Source of the DNA: VGEM01 sp033764265
Lineage (GTDB): Bacteria > Pseudomonadota > Alphaproteobacteria > Rhodospirillales > Rhodospirillaceae
Direction: 5' to 3'
DNA length: 9,739 nucleotides
Assembly (NCBI GenBank): GCA_033764265.1
Contig: JANRJB010000267.1
Coordinates: 1-9,739 of the forward strand
The notes under the pieces were generated by a model. That model saw nothing but the letters and a program-made list of their open reading frames with translations. It had not been told where the DNA came from and made no database searches. This document shows, in pieces, positions 1 to 6,818 of the stretch (positions are counted from its first letter, which is position 1; every line of letters begins with the position of its first letter). Both the position numbers and the translations under genes were made by a program.

Positions 1-660
1 CTCAAGGCTCGCGCCCAACTGATCAACCTGGGCGCGCGCATGCCGGAGGTCGAGGCCGGGAAGTTGCCGGTCAAGGCCGGGCTCAACCTGCGGCCCGCGG
101 GCAGCCCCGAGCGGCCGTCCACCAGCCATTTCTCGATCGTCGACGCGGCCGGCAACGCGGTCGCGATGACCACCTCGATCGAGGCCTCGTTCGGCTCGCG
201 GCTCATGGTGCGCGGCTTCCTGCTCAACAACACGTTGACGGATTTTTCCTACAGCGACGTCGCCAAGGGCGAGACCGTGGCCAACGCAGTCGGTCCGCGC
301 AAGCGCCCGCGCAGCTCGATGGCGCCGACGCTGGTATTCGATCGCGACGGCAAGCTGGAAATGGTGGTGGGTTCGCCCGGCGGGCCGTCGATCGTGGGTT
401 TCGTGGTCACCACGCTGGTGGCGATGATCGACTGGAACATGACGCCGCAGGCGGCCATCTCGGCGCCGCACGTTGTGGTGTTCGGGCGCAGCGTGACGAT
501 CGAGCCGGAACTGGCCGAACTGAAGGATGCGCTCGAAGCGCTGGGCCATCCGGTGCGCGTCGGCGAGTTCCCCTCGGGCATTCACGCCATCCGCGTCGTG
601 GCGGACGGCCTGCAGGGCGGCGCCGATCCGCGCCGCGAAGGCGCGGTCGCGGGGAAGTAG
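1..660 (+). CDS. ggt: Gamma-glutamyltransferase, 3' part (small-subunit region)
   Basis: The reading frame is open from base 1, so the 5' end lies outside the window. Family members transfer or hydrolyse the gamma-glutamyl group of glutathione and related compounds, usually in the periplasm. They self-cleave into large and small subunits, and the new N-terminal Thr is the nucleophile. Visible here: TSHFSIVD, whose Thr codon at 121-123 aligns with that nucleophile; the LLNNTLTDFS segment; the RPRSSM serine pair (codons 313-318); and the SPGG oxyanion loop (373-384). The end, GGADPRREGAVAGK, is the typical C-terminus of the family. All expected small-subunit motifs are present, so the visible part looks functional. 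The large subunit and any signal peptide cannot be judged. The gene converges on the VOC gene with only 6 bases between stops. Family is firm; the physiological substrate is unknown. Confidence 0.93.
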   Translation, partial: LKARAQLINLGARMPEVEAGKLPVKAGLNLRPAGSPERPSTSHFSIVDAAGNAVAMTTSIEASFGSRLMVRGFLLNNTLTDFSYSDVAKGETVANAVGPRKRPRSSMAPTLVFDRDGKLEMVVGSPGGPSIVGFVVTTLVAMIDWNMTPQAAISAPHVVVFGRSVTIEPELAELKDALEALGHPVRVGEFPSGIHAIRVVADGLQGGADPRREGAVAGK

Positions 661-666
661 CTTGCC

Positions 667-1260
667 TCAATCCGGCTGGGCGATCTCGATCAGGTGGCCG
701 TCGGGGTCGTAGGCGAACATGCGCATACCGGTCGATTTGGTGCCGTCGGGCCGGTCCACGGTGAAGCGGTAGGGCGTGCGGTGAAAGCGCACGCCGGCCT
801 GCTGCAGGCGGCCGTACACGGCCTGGATGTCGGGCACTTCCATCATGATGATGATGTCGCTGGTGCCCAGCCCCATCAGGTTGCTGCGCGCGCTGGCCAG
901 CGGCGGGCGGTCGTAGGCCAGCAGGCCGATCATGCCGATGCGTTCGTCGTTGCCGCGCATGATGACGATGCGCCCGGACTTGGGGTCGGCGGTCAAGGGC
1001 AGGTCGGACGCGCCGATCACGCCGCCGGGGTCGGTATCCGTGGATGCGGCGTCGTACCACTTGGTCAGGCCCAGGCGCTGGAAGAAGTCGATCGACTTGT
1101 CCAGATCCTCCACCACCAACGTCGTTCGGCGCACCGCCGGCGCCTGAAGGGCCGAGGCGCGCTCCTGGGCGAAGGCGTCGACGATAGGGGCCACGGCGGC
1201 GATCGCGATGGTCACGGCAAGGCCGCGGCGAAAGTTCTTCACATCGAATGAAACGGTCAT
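667..1260 (-). CDS. Exported VOC-fold (glyoxalase/bleomycin-resistance type) protein
   Basis: This is a 197-residue protein. Residues about 1-31 look like a Sec signal peptide: basic KNFRR, the hydrophobic stretch LAVTIAIAAVAPIV, then AFA before QE as a likely cleavage site. The rest is a VOC module with two beta-alpha-beta halves: TTLVVEDLDKSIDFFQRLGL (46-65) and DIIIMMEVPDIQAVYGRLQQAG (135-156). It ends in FAYDPDGHLIEI (182-193). VOC proteins include glyoxalase I, ring-cleaving dioxygenases and resistance proteins. At the positions where metalloenzymes of this fold usually carry His, I read Arg44 and Ile; only the C-terminal Glu of LIEI is kept. A metal-dependent reaction is therefore doubtful. 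The ATG at 1258-1260 was chosen because it begins the signal peptide; an upstream ATG at 1305 would bury it. No clear ribosome site precedes either. It is probably last in a unit with the bicupin and PAS_5 genes. Substrate unknown. Confidence 0.82.
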   Translation of the reverse strand: MTVSFDVKNFRRGLAVTIAIAAVAPIVDAFAQERASALQAPAVRRTTLVVEDLDKSIDFFQRLGLTKWYDAASTDTDPGGVIGASDLPLTADPKSGRIVIMRGNDERIGMIGLLAYDRPPLASARSNLMGLGTSDIIIMMEVPDIQAVYGRLQQAGVRFHRTPYRFTVDRPDGTKSTGMRMFAYDPDGHLIEIAQPD

Positions 1261-1345
1261 GGGGCGACAGGAAAACTGTTCGAAACCGGGGCCTGACATT
1301 GCCATGCCGTCCGGCGGCCGGGAAGGGGAGTTGGGGCCGCGCGCG

Positions 1346-1831
1346 TCAGCGCAGTTCGCGCGGAATCTCCTCGAAACACAGGCAGGCCAGCGCGAACCGA
1401 GCCGCCCCGGTGTCGTCGGCCAACGGGAAGATGCCGAATGCGATACTGCGATGCCTGGGGTTGGGCCAGTCGATCGGCATGCGGCCGTACAGCACGCCCG
1501 GAGTATCGAGTACGCCGCCGAACATGCGCGGCCACGGTACCTTACTGACCCGTGGTGTGTCGGGGCCGAAGGTACGCCCGGTCAGGTCGATCGGAAAGTT
1601 CTCGGCCACCAGCGTGCCGCAATAGACGAAGCGGAACGCCTGATCGGCGGCGCGCTCGGCCATCAACAAATGCGGGGCATGCCGGTAGATCGCCATGAAG
1701 TCGAAAGATCTGCGTGGCGGCAGCGCGCCGCGGGCCAAGCCACGCCAATAGTCGCCGACGGCGGCGATGACAGGATCCGCCTCGGACTCGGCGAAGCGTT
1801 GCAGCACCGCGAGTTCGAGGCCGGTCGTCAA
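1346..1831 (-). CDS. PAS_5-type single-domain PAS protein
   Basis: This is a 161-residue soluble protein with no signal or membrane segment. It resembles the PAS_5 (PF07310) group common in alphaproteobacteria: a YWRGLARGALPPRRSFD opening (29-45), a PHLLMAE strand (53-59), FRFVYCGTLVAENFPIDLTGRTF (67-88) matching the group's 'F.y.lvGt.....g.DltGr' pattern, and a C-terminal FALACLCFEE strand (146-155). In known examples the domain stands alone with no output domain, and its ligand is generally unknown. The start is a TTG codon at 1829-1831 that shares TTGA with the stop of the bicupin gene, a classic translational-coupling overlap. The next in-frame ATG would delete the conserved YWRGL segment. 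The overlap suggests co-expression with the cupin, but no partner function can be assigned. Family assignment is from pattern recognition, without a profile search. Confidence 0.78.
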   Translation of the reverse strand: MTTGLELAVLQRFAESEADPVIAAVGDYWRGLARGALPPRRSFDFMAIYRHAPHLLMAERAADQAFRFVYCGTLVAENFPIDLTGRTFGPDTPRVSKVPWPRMFGGVLDTPGVLYGRMPIDWPNPRHRSIAFGIFPLADDTGAARFALACLCFEEIPRELR

Positions 1832-2682
1832 TAGTTCGGCTCGCGGTTCAGGTCCGCCGCTTCAGCCACATGCCGGCGATAGCGCTCGTCCATGATCGGG
1901 GTGTAGGGCGGCTCCCAGTCGGGGCCATCGGTCGCCACCCACTCCGTGGCGAACGGCCCGCCCTTGCAGCGGCACAGGTGCAGCGTGCCGCCCCAGGTCG
2001 CGAACGGTCCGTGCTTGATGCCGGGCGGTCGCCAGAAGTAGCCGCCGTCGCGCATCACGCCCAAAGGGAAGCAGATGTCGCCCAGGATGGCGAATTCTTC
2101 CTCCACCACCGGGTGGATTTCCGCCCGGTCGGTGGACCAGTAGGGCATCAGACCGATCAGCCAGGTGCGCTCGCCGGTATCGGGATCGGCGTACAGGCTC
2201 TTGTGCACGGTGCCGCTGGGGTCCCAGTCGCCGGTATTCATGTGGGTGCGCTTGCCGGTATGGCCCGGCATGCGCCGGGTGTCGAGCCGCTCCACCAACT
2301 TGCGCGCATCGAAGTTTGGCGACGAAGGCGCGAGCGCGGCGCTCGGCTCGCCCGAAAAAAATGTCAGCACAGCCGCGCCCATGGCGCTGCTCATGGACCG
2401 GCGCGGGTAGCCCTTGGGCAGATGCGCGTAGACATGTTTGCCATAGGTCGCGCCGTTGATCTCAAGCGCGCCGTCCAGCACGAACAGTTCCTCGTCGGCG
2501 TTCAGCGCCTGTGGCTGATCCTGTCGCCAGCCGGGCGGGTAGCGCAGCACCGTGCTGGCGGCGCCGGTCTCTTCATCGCGGCTCAAGACGCGGCAATCGA
2601 TACCGGACCGCGCGCCGCCGTATAGCCCGCGCGTGAACGGAATCGCCTGCGATTGAATGAACTCGACATGCGGACGGCCCAT
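1828..2682 (-). CDS. Bicupin protein (two cupin-like domains)
   Basis: This is a 284-residue protein without a signal peptide. It holds two cupin-like beta-barrels. The first (about 41-110) contains NADEELFVLDGALEINGATYGKHVYAHLP followed by a short loop and VLTFFSGEP. The second (about 157-242) contains IHPVVEEEFAILGDICF and GYFWRPPGIKHGPFATWGG. In the second, His190, a Glu of 194-196 and His224 could form a cupin metal site. The first keeps the Glu-rich turn (64-65) but lacks the usual His pair, so it may be structural only. Cupins range from dioxygenases and isomerases to anti-sigma (ChrR-like) proteins; DUF4437-type proteins are a possible relative, but I cannot decide. The ATG at 2682 is preferred over a frame opening at 2799 because GGAAGGGGG lies 9 bases upstream and similarity starts there. 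First gene of a probable three-gene unit; its upstream region is shared with the divergent EAL gene. Confidence 0.8.
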   Translation of the reverse strand: MGRPHVEFIQSQAIPFTRGLYGGARSGIDCRVLSRDEETGAASTVLRYPPGWRQDQPQALNADEELFVLDGALEINGATYGKHVYAHLPKGYPRRSMSSAMGAAVLTFFSGEPSAALAPSSPNFDARKLVERLDTRRMPGHTGKRTHMNTGDWDPSGTVHKSLYADPDTGERTWLIGLMPYWSTDRAEIHPVVEEEFAILGDICFPLGVMRDGGYFWRPPGIKHGPFATWGGTLHLCRCKGGPFATEWVATDGPDWEPPYTPIMDERYRRHVAEAADLNREPNY

Positions 2683-2691
2683 CGGTCCCGA

Positions 2692-2700
2692 CCCCCTTCC
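2692..2700 (-). promoter_or_regulatory. Shine-Dalgarno of the bicupin gene
   Basis: On the minus strand GGAAGGGGG is followed by 9 bases and then the ATG at 2682. This is the strongest ribosome-binding match near the gene and decides the start against longer in-frame alternatives. Confidence 0.65.
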
Positions 2701-2822
2701 CGGATTCGCTGCAATACATTCTGTCACGTCCGCGTCTTGGCGCGAACACCCGCGTGAACGCCGGGCGACGGGGCCCGCGACCCGCACTTGAGGAAGCACC
2801 CCGCACCCGCTAATGATCGGGG

Positions 2823-4481
2823 ATGAATTCCGCGCGCGACCGTTTCGTTGCCTTCGCCTTCTGCTGGGCCGATCTGTTGATCGAGCTGGACCAGAACCGT
2901 CGCGTGCTGTTCGCGGTCGGCGCGGCCAAGCCGTTGCTGGGCTATGGCGCCGAAGGCCTGATCGGCAAGAACCTGATGGACCTGGTCTCGGCGAAGGACC
3001 GCGTGCTGTTCGACCAGGTGTTGCAGATCACCGCCAAGAAGGGCCGCATCGACAACATCCGCATCCGGCTGGAAGGCAGCAAGGGCCCGACCGCGCCCCT
3101 GGCCGTGGCCGGTTACATGCTGCCCGACCTGAAAGACCATCTCTTCATCGCCCTGCGCGCCTCGGTGCGCCCCGATGAAAAAGCCCCCGGCGCCGAGGGC
3201 GCGGGCGCCGGCAAGACATCCACCGGCCTGATGAGCGGCGAGGCCTTCACCGAGGCCGCCGCCAAAAAGCTGAAAGACCTGGAGGCCAAAGGCACCCCGG
3301 TCGAGATGACCCTGGTCAATCTGCCGGGCTTCGAGACCTTCGCCGCCGGCCTGTCGGACGAAGAAAAGCAGGTCCTGCGCAACACGGTTGGCACGGCGCT
3401 GCGCGCCAACGCGCTCGACGGCGAATCAGCCGGCGAGATCGGCGACGGCAAGTTCGGCCTGGTCCACGAGAAGGGTCTCGACGTCAAGGCGCTGGAAAGC
3501 AAGCTGGCCGAGGCCACCCGCGCCTTCGACCCGACCGGCAAAGGCCTCGACGTGCAGGCCGGCACCATCGACATCGACCTGGGCGCGATCAACGAGGAGG
3601 ACCTGACCAAGGGCCTCGTCTACACCATCAATCACTTCAAGGATCAGGCGGGCGACAAGTTCAACGTCAAGTCCATCGCCCAGAATATGAACAACCTGGT
3701 CAAGGAAGCGGCCAACTCGCTGAAGACGTTCCGCACACTGGTGGGCGGGGCGGATTTCCAGGTGGCGTTCCATCCCATCCTCGACGTGCGCTCGGGCGCG
3801 GTGCACCACTACGAGGCCCTGGTACGCTTCGGCGGCAACTTCGAGGTCTCGCCCTACAAGTACATCTCGTTCGCCGAGGAAACCGGGCTGATCAACGAAT
3901 TCGACATCGCCATGGCGCGCAAATGCGTCGAGTGGCTGCGCAAGCACAAAGGCGACAAGGTCTCGCTGGCGGTCAACATCTCCGGCATGTCGGTCGACAA
4001 CCCGGTCTACGCCAAGCAGCTGCACGAACTGCTCGACGCCGACAGCTGGCTGCGCCATTTCCTGGTGTTCGAGATCACCGAGTCCGCCCGCGTCGCCGAC
4101 CTGCAGAAGGCCAACAAGTTCGTGCAGAGCCTGCGCGAAAAAGGCTTCCACATGTGCCTGGACGACTTCGGCGCCGGCGCGGCCAGCTTCCAGTACCTGC
4201 GCGTGCTGGAAGTCGACGGGGTCAAGCTCGACGGCAGCGCGGTCAAGAACGCCCAGGCCGCGCCGAAGGGCCGCGCCTTCCTGAAGGCGCTGACCACGCT
4301 GTGCAAGACCATGAAAGTGGAAACCATCGCCGAGATGGTCGACAGCAAGGAAACGCTGGAGTTCGTGCGCGACTGCGGCGTGGAATACGTGCAGGGCTTC
4401 CTGTTCGGCAAGCCCGACCCCGACCCCTGGCAGTTCATCACCAAGCTCGACCGCCGGCTGTTCGCCGACAGCAAGAAGTAA
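2823..4481 (+). CDS. PAS / degenerate GGDEF / EAL protein (probable cyclic-di-GMP phosphodiesterase or receptor)
   Basis: A 552-residue cytoplasmic protein with no membrane segment. Residues about 15-115 look like a PAS sensor (DLLIELDQNRRVLFAVGAA, then LLGYGAEGLIGKNLMDLVS). A Gly/Ala/Lys-rich linker runs to about 135. Residues about 135-235 resemble a decayed GGDEF domain in which the signature reads IGDGKF (206-211). Residues about 308-545 are an EAL domain. EAL phosphodiesterases hydrolyse cyclic di-GMP to pGpG. The expected active-site residues are visible: Glu331, Leu333 and Arg335 of YEALVR, Asn385, Glu417 and Glu420 of FEITE, Asp447-Asp448 of DDFGAG, Lys468, Glu504, and Gln524 of VQGFLFGKP. 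Asp507 replaces the second Glu of the usual AEGVE. Activity is thus plausible, with the GGDEF part as regulator. A stop lies just upstream in frame, so the ATG at 2823 is the longest start, though no well-spaced ribosome site precedes it. It is divergent from the bicupin gene. Confidence 0.9.
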   Translation: MNSARDRFVAFAFCWADLLIELDQNRRVLFAVGAAKPLLGYGAEGLIGKNLMDLVSAKDRVLFDQVLQITAKKGRIDNIRIRLEGSKGPTAPLAVAGYMLPDLKDHLFIALRASVRPDEKAPGAEGAGAGKTSTGLMSGEAFTEAAAKKLKDLEAKGTPVEMTLVNLPGFETFAAGLSDEEKQVLRNTVGTALRANALDGESAGEIGDGKFGLVHEKGLDVKALESKLAEATRAFDPTGKGLDVQAGTIDIDLGAINEEDLTKGLVYTINHFKDQAGDKFNVKSIAQNMNNLVKEAANSLKTFRTLVGGADFQVAFHPILDVRSGAVHHYEALVRFGGNFEVSPYKYISFAEETGLINEFDIAMARKCVEWLRKHKGDKVSLAVNISGMSVDNPVYAKQLHELLDADSWLRHFLVFEITESARVADLQKANKFVQSLREKGFHMCLDDFGAGAASFQYLRVLEVDGVKLDGSAVKNAQAAPKGRAFLKALTTLCKTMKVETIAEMVDSKETLEFVRDCGVEYVQGFLFGKPDPDPWQFITKLDRRLFADSKK

Positions 4482-4542
4482 TCGCCGGCATATTGCCCGC
4501 CCGCCGCGCCGGGCGCATGATCGCTCATCACGCGCACCGATC

Positions 4543-4549
4543 GGGAGGG
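4543..4549 (+). promoter_or_regulatory. Shine-Dalgarno of the methyltransferase gene
   Basis: GGGAGGG lies 7 bases before the ATG at 4557. It fixes the start so that the protein includes the twin-arginine-like N-terminus instead of beginning further in. Confidence 0.65.
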
Positions 4550-4556
4550 CCGCGAC

Positions 4557-5753
4557 ATGCCGTTCAATCGCCATTTCAATCGCCGCTCGGCGCTGGGCAG
4601 CGCCGCCGGAATCGCAGCCATCGGATCGGTGTTCGACAGTCGCGATGCTGCGGCCAAGCTGCCGGCCGGCGCCGACGTTGAGCCGCGCGGCGCGGTCGGA
4701 ATCCTGGAACGCCTGCCGACGCTGGAGCTGGAATCCAACGAGGAGTTCCTGCTCACGTTCCGCAAGTGGGTCAACGGTCGGCTCAACACCGCGGCCATGC
4801 AAAGCGCGGCGCGGGTTCTGAAGGCCCACGGCCTCGACCCCAAGGCCGACATCGCCATGGACCAGGCGGTAGCGCTGCTCAAGGACGATCCAATCAACGC
4901 CGTGCGCAATCATGTCTGGTCGCGTGCCCAGCATCACAGCTGGGGCAACCTGCGCCGCGAATTTCACGCCCACTACGACGCCTATATGGCCGAGATGGAA
5001 GCCGCCGATGCCGCCGGCCCCGGCACGCTCGAGCTGAACCCCGGGATGGCGATCCCCGACTACATCCGCCACGAATATCACACCCAGCCCGGCGGCTATG
5101 TCGGCGACCCGTTCGCCGGCCATATGTATCACTACCTGACCAACAGCTTTAACGAGGGCCGCAACGACCAGGACGAGATGCACCGGCGCATGGCGCAGAC
5201 GCTGCCGGTGCCGGCCGACGGCCAGGTGCGCCGGGTGCTTGACCTTGGCTGCGGCATCGGCCGGCAGACCATCGCGCTGAAGCAGCGGTTCCCCGAGGCC
5301 GAGGTCTGGGGCATCGATGTCGGCGGACCGCTCGTCCGGTACGCCCACATGCGCGCGGTCGATCTGGGCGTTGAGGTCCACTTCGCCCAGCGGCTGGCCG
5401 AGGACACCAGGTTCCCCGACAACCACTTCGACGCCATCACCAGCTACATCATCCATCACGAAGTCCCGGCGGAGATTTCGCGCAAGATCTTCGCCGAGGT
5501 GCACCGCATCCTGCGGCCCGGCGGGCATTACTACCCGATCGACTTTTTCACAGCCGGCGGCCGGCCGCCGCGCGACGCCTACGGCCGGCTGCGCAGCTGG
5601 GTCAGTCACCGCTGGGTGCACGAGCCCTGGATGCTGGAATACGGCGAGATGGACTTCGACGCCGACCTGGCCGCCGCGGGGTTCGAGGTCGGCAAGGCCG
5701 GATCGTCCGGCTTCGGCGGCCGGCCCAACGTGATCGCGACCAAACCCGCTTGA
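4557..5753 (+). CDS. Class I SAM-dependent methyltransferase with Tat-like N-terminus
   Basis: A 398-residue protein. Residues about 220-395 form a Rossmann-fold methyltransferase domain: motif I VLDLGCGIG (227-235) for the SAM-binding loop, GIDVG with Asp254 at the end of strand 2, FPDNHFDAITSYIIHHE (286-302), and HRILRPGGHYYPIDF (316-330). The first 60% is a region I do not recognise. It is rich in His and aromatic residues between 120 and 200 (RAQHHSW, EFHAHYDAY, IRHEYHTQPGGY, GHMYHYLTNSFNEG) and may bind the acceptor. The extreme N-terminus, NRRSALGSAAGIAAIGS (8-24) followed by AAA (31-33), looks like a twin-arginine export signal. That is odd because SAM is cytoplasmic; it could instead be a membrane-tethering or unused leader. 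It lies 75 bases after the EAL gene and may be read with it. It converges on sufE. Acceptor substrate unknown. Confidence 0.87.
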   Translation: MPFNRHFNRRSALGSAAGIAAIGSVFDSRDAAAKLPAGADVEPRGAVGILERLPTLELESNEEFLLTFRKWVNGRLNTAAMQSAARVLKAHGLDPKADIAMDQAVALLKDDPINAVRNHVWSRAQHHSWGNLRREFHAHYDAYMAEMEAADAAGPGTLELNPGMAIPDYIRHEYHTQPGGYVGDPFAGHMYHYLTNSFNEGRNDQDEMHRRMAQTLPVPADGQVRRVLDLGCGIGRQTIALKQRFPEAEVWGIDVGGPLVRYAHMRAVDLGVEVHFAQRLAEDTRFPDNHFDAITSYIIHHEVPAEISRKIFAEVHRILRPGGHYYPIDFFTAGGRPPRDAYGRLRSWVSHRWVHEPWMLEYGEMDFDADLAAAGFEVGKAGSSGFGGRPNVIATKPA

Positions 5754-5767
5754 CTAGTCGCGCATGC

Positions 5768-6220
5768 TCAGGCCGCGGCCATCTCGGCGGCGTAGCTTTT
5801 GATCCTGGCGACCATCGCCACCAGGCCGTTGCGGCGGCTGGGGCTCAGGTGTTGGTCCAGGCCCAGGCCGCGCAGCGCCGCTTCGGCGTCGGTCGCGGCC
5901 ACCTCGGCCGGGGTCTTGCCCGAGAACAGAATCGCCAGCACCGCGATCAGCCCTTTCACAATGTGGGCGTCGCTGTCGGCGGCGAAGGCGAAGCGGCTGT
6001 TGTCGTTGGCGGCGCGCCCGGGCACCAGCCACACCTGGCTCATGCAGCCGCGCACTTTCAGGGCGTCGGTCTGCAACGCGGCGGGAAACGGCGGCAGCTT
6101 GCGCCCCAGGTCGATGACGTAGCGGTAGCGATCTTCCCAGTCGTCGAGCAGGGCGAAATTCTCCGCCAGCTCCGCGAAGCTGAGGTCGGGGGCGATCATG
6201 GTGGGCGCGGCGTCGGACAT
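5768..6220 (-). CDS. sufE: SufE-family sulfur acceptor protein
   Basis: A 150-residue cytoplasmic protein. SufE takes persulfide sulfur from the cysteine desulfurase SufS and passes it on for iron-sulfur cluster assembly. The sequence shows RYRYVIDLGRKLPPFP (31-46), VRGCMSQVWL (56-65) with acceptor Cys59, HIVKGLIAVLAILFSGKTPAEV (86-107), and LGLDQHLSPSRRNGLVAMVARIK (118-140). These are the family's conserved blocks in order and at normal length. No other suf gene is in the window, so it is an orphan copy; it may serve the SUF system or, like CsdE, another desulfurase. The ATG at 6220 was used; an in-frame ATG at 6199 is also possible, and neither has a clear ribosome site. Its stop is 14 bases from the methyltransferase stop, and its start diverges from arfB. 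Confidence 0.95.
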   Translation of the reverse strand: MSDAAPTMIAPDLSFAELAENFALLDDWEDRYRYVIDLGRKLPPFPAALQTDALKVRGCMSQVWLVPGRAANDNSRFAFAADSDAHIVKGLIAVLAILFSGKTPAEVAATDAEAALRGLGLDQHLSPSRRNGLVAMVARIKSYAAEMAAA

Positions 6221-6249
6221 GACGGGGGCGTGTGGCGTAGGGCTCTGCT

Positions 6250-6277
6250 AACCTAGGCCGTTGTCCACCACCTGCAA
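6250..6277 (-). promoter_or_regulatory. Possible sufE promoter
   Basis: On the minus strand TTGCAG (6272-6277) and TAGGTT (6250-6255) are 16 bases apart, in the right place before the sufE start. The -10 match is weak (3 of 6). This is a candidate only. Confidence 0.25.
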
Positions 6278-6304
6278 GCCCCGTTTCAATCCGCTCCCCG
6301 CGCC

Positions 6305-6739
6305 ATGTCCGACGATCGCATTCCCATCACCTCGCGCCTGTCGCTCGATCCGGCCGAGCTGGAAATCGCCTTCATCCGCGCCGGCGGCCCCGGCGGGCAA
6401 AACGTCAACAAGGTCTCCACGGCGGTGCAGCTGCGCTTCGATGCCGCGAACTCCACGTCGTTGCCCGAAGCGGTGCGCCGGCGGGTGATCACCCTGGCGG
6501 GCCGGCGCGCCACCAAGGACGGTGTCATCGTCATCACCGCCCAAACCCAGCGGTCGCAAGACCGCAACCGCGCCGACGCGGTGGATCGCCTGGTGGAGCT
6601 GATCCGGGCGGCCACCCATGTGCCGCGGCCGCGTGTCGCCACCAAGGCGACCCGGTCGTCCAAGGAACGCCGGCTGAAAGGCAAGCAGCGCCGGGCGACG
6701 GTCAAGAGCCTGCGCAAGGTCGGCGGATGGGACGAGTGA
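6305..6739 (+). CDS. arfB: Peptidyl-tRNA hydrolase ArfB (YaeJ), ribosome rescue
   Basis: A 144-residue protein. ArfB enters stalled ribosomes that have run off the 3' end of an mRNA and hydrolyses the peptidyl-tRNA. The catalytic loop GGPGGQNVNKVSTAVQLRFD (27-46) carries the GGQ motif at 30-32. The tail from about 107 on is rich in Lys and Arg (RPRVATKATRSSKERRLKGK, then QRRATVKSLRK). In known ArfB this tail lies in the empty mRNA channel. The absence of the codon-recognition domain and the short length separate it from release factors RF1 and RF2. The ATG at 6305 gives the normal family length; no Shine-Dalgarno is evident. It is divergent from sufE and followed after 79 bases by a toxin-antitoxin pair whose toxin family targets translation. 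Confidence 0.95.
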   Translation: MSDDRIPITSRLSLDPAELEIAFIRAGGPGGQNVNKVSTAVQLRFDAANSTSLPEAVRRRVITLAGRRATKDGVIVITAQTQRSQDRNRADAVDRLVELIRAATHVPRPRVATKATRSSKERRLKGKQRRATVKSLRKVGGWDE

Positions 6740-6784
6740 CAAGCGAGCATCCAATTCTTCTTGCGCCGGGCGATGAAGCGGGAA

Positions 6785-6813
6785 TTGACGTCGTGTCGTT
6801 TTAAAACTACGCT
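6785..6813 (+). promoter_or_regulatory. Probable promoter of the toxin-antitoxin operon
   Basis: TTGACG (6785-6790) is a near-consensus -35. A 17-base spacer leads to TACGCT (6808-6813), a weak -10. Transcription would be expected to start at about 6819-6821, on or next to the toxin ATG. The surrounding bases fall to about 43% GC, against roughly 65-75% in neighbouring genes. Confidence 0.5.
6793..6812 (+). promoter_or_regulatory. Palindrome between -35 and -10: candidate operator
   Basis: A perfect 10-base palindrome, GTTTTAAAAC (6798-6807), sits at the centre of a 20-base imperfect one with 8 of 10 pairs matching. It lies in the spacer of the proposed promoter. Antitoxins of the XRE type usually repress their own operon by binding such a site, so this is a reasonable operator for the downstream antidote. 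The role is inferred. Confidence 0.45.
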
Positions 6814-6818
6814 TGTCG

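Noticed and set aside
694..1251. A 185-codon plus-strand frame opposite the VOC gene
   Set aside because: It is low-complexity Gly/His/Val/Asp-rich with no motif, while the minus strand encodes a VOC fold with a signal peptide.
4498..4515. A 6-bp inverted repeat (CGCCCG and CGGGCG) after the EAL stop as a terminator
   Set aside because: The stem is short with a 6-base loop and no T-run, and such repeats are common at this GC content.
3426..5621. A 731-codon open frame on the minus strand across the EAL and methyltransferase genes
   Set aside because: It runs antisense to two genes with clear domains and crosses their intergenic gap. Its composition (Val/Ala/Gly/His/Asp-rich, no motif) is what the complement of GC-rich coding DNA gives.
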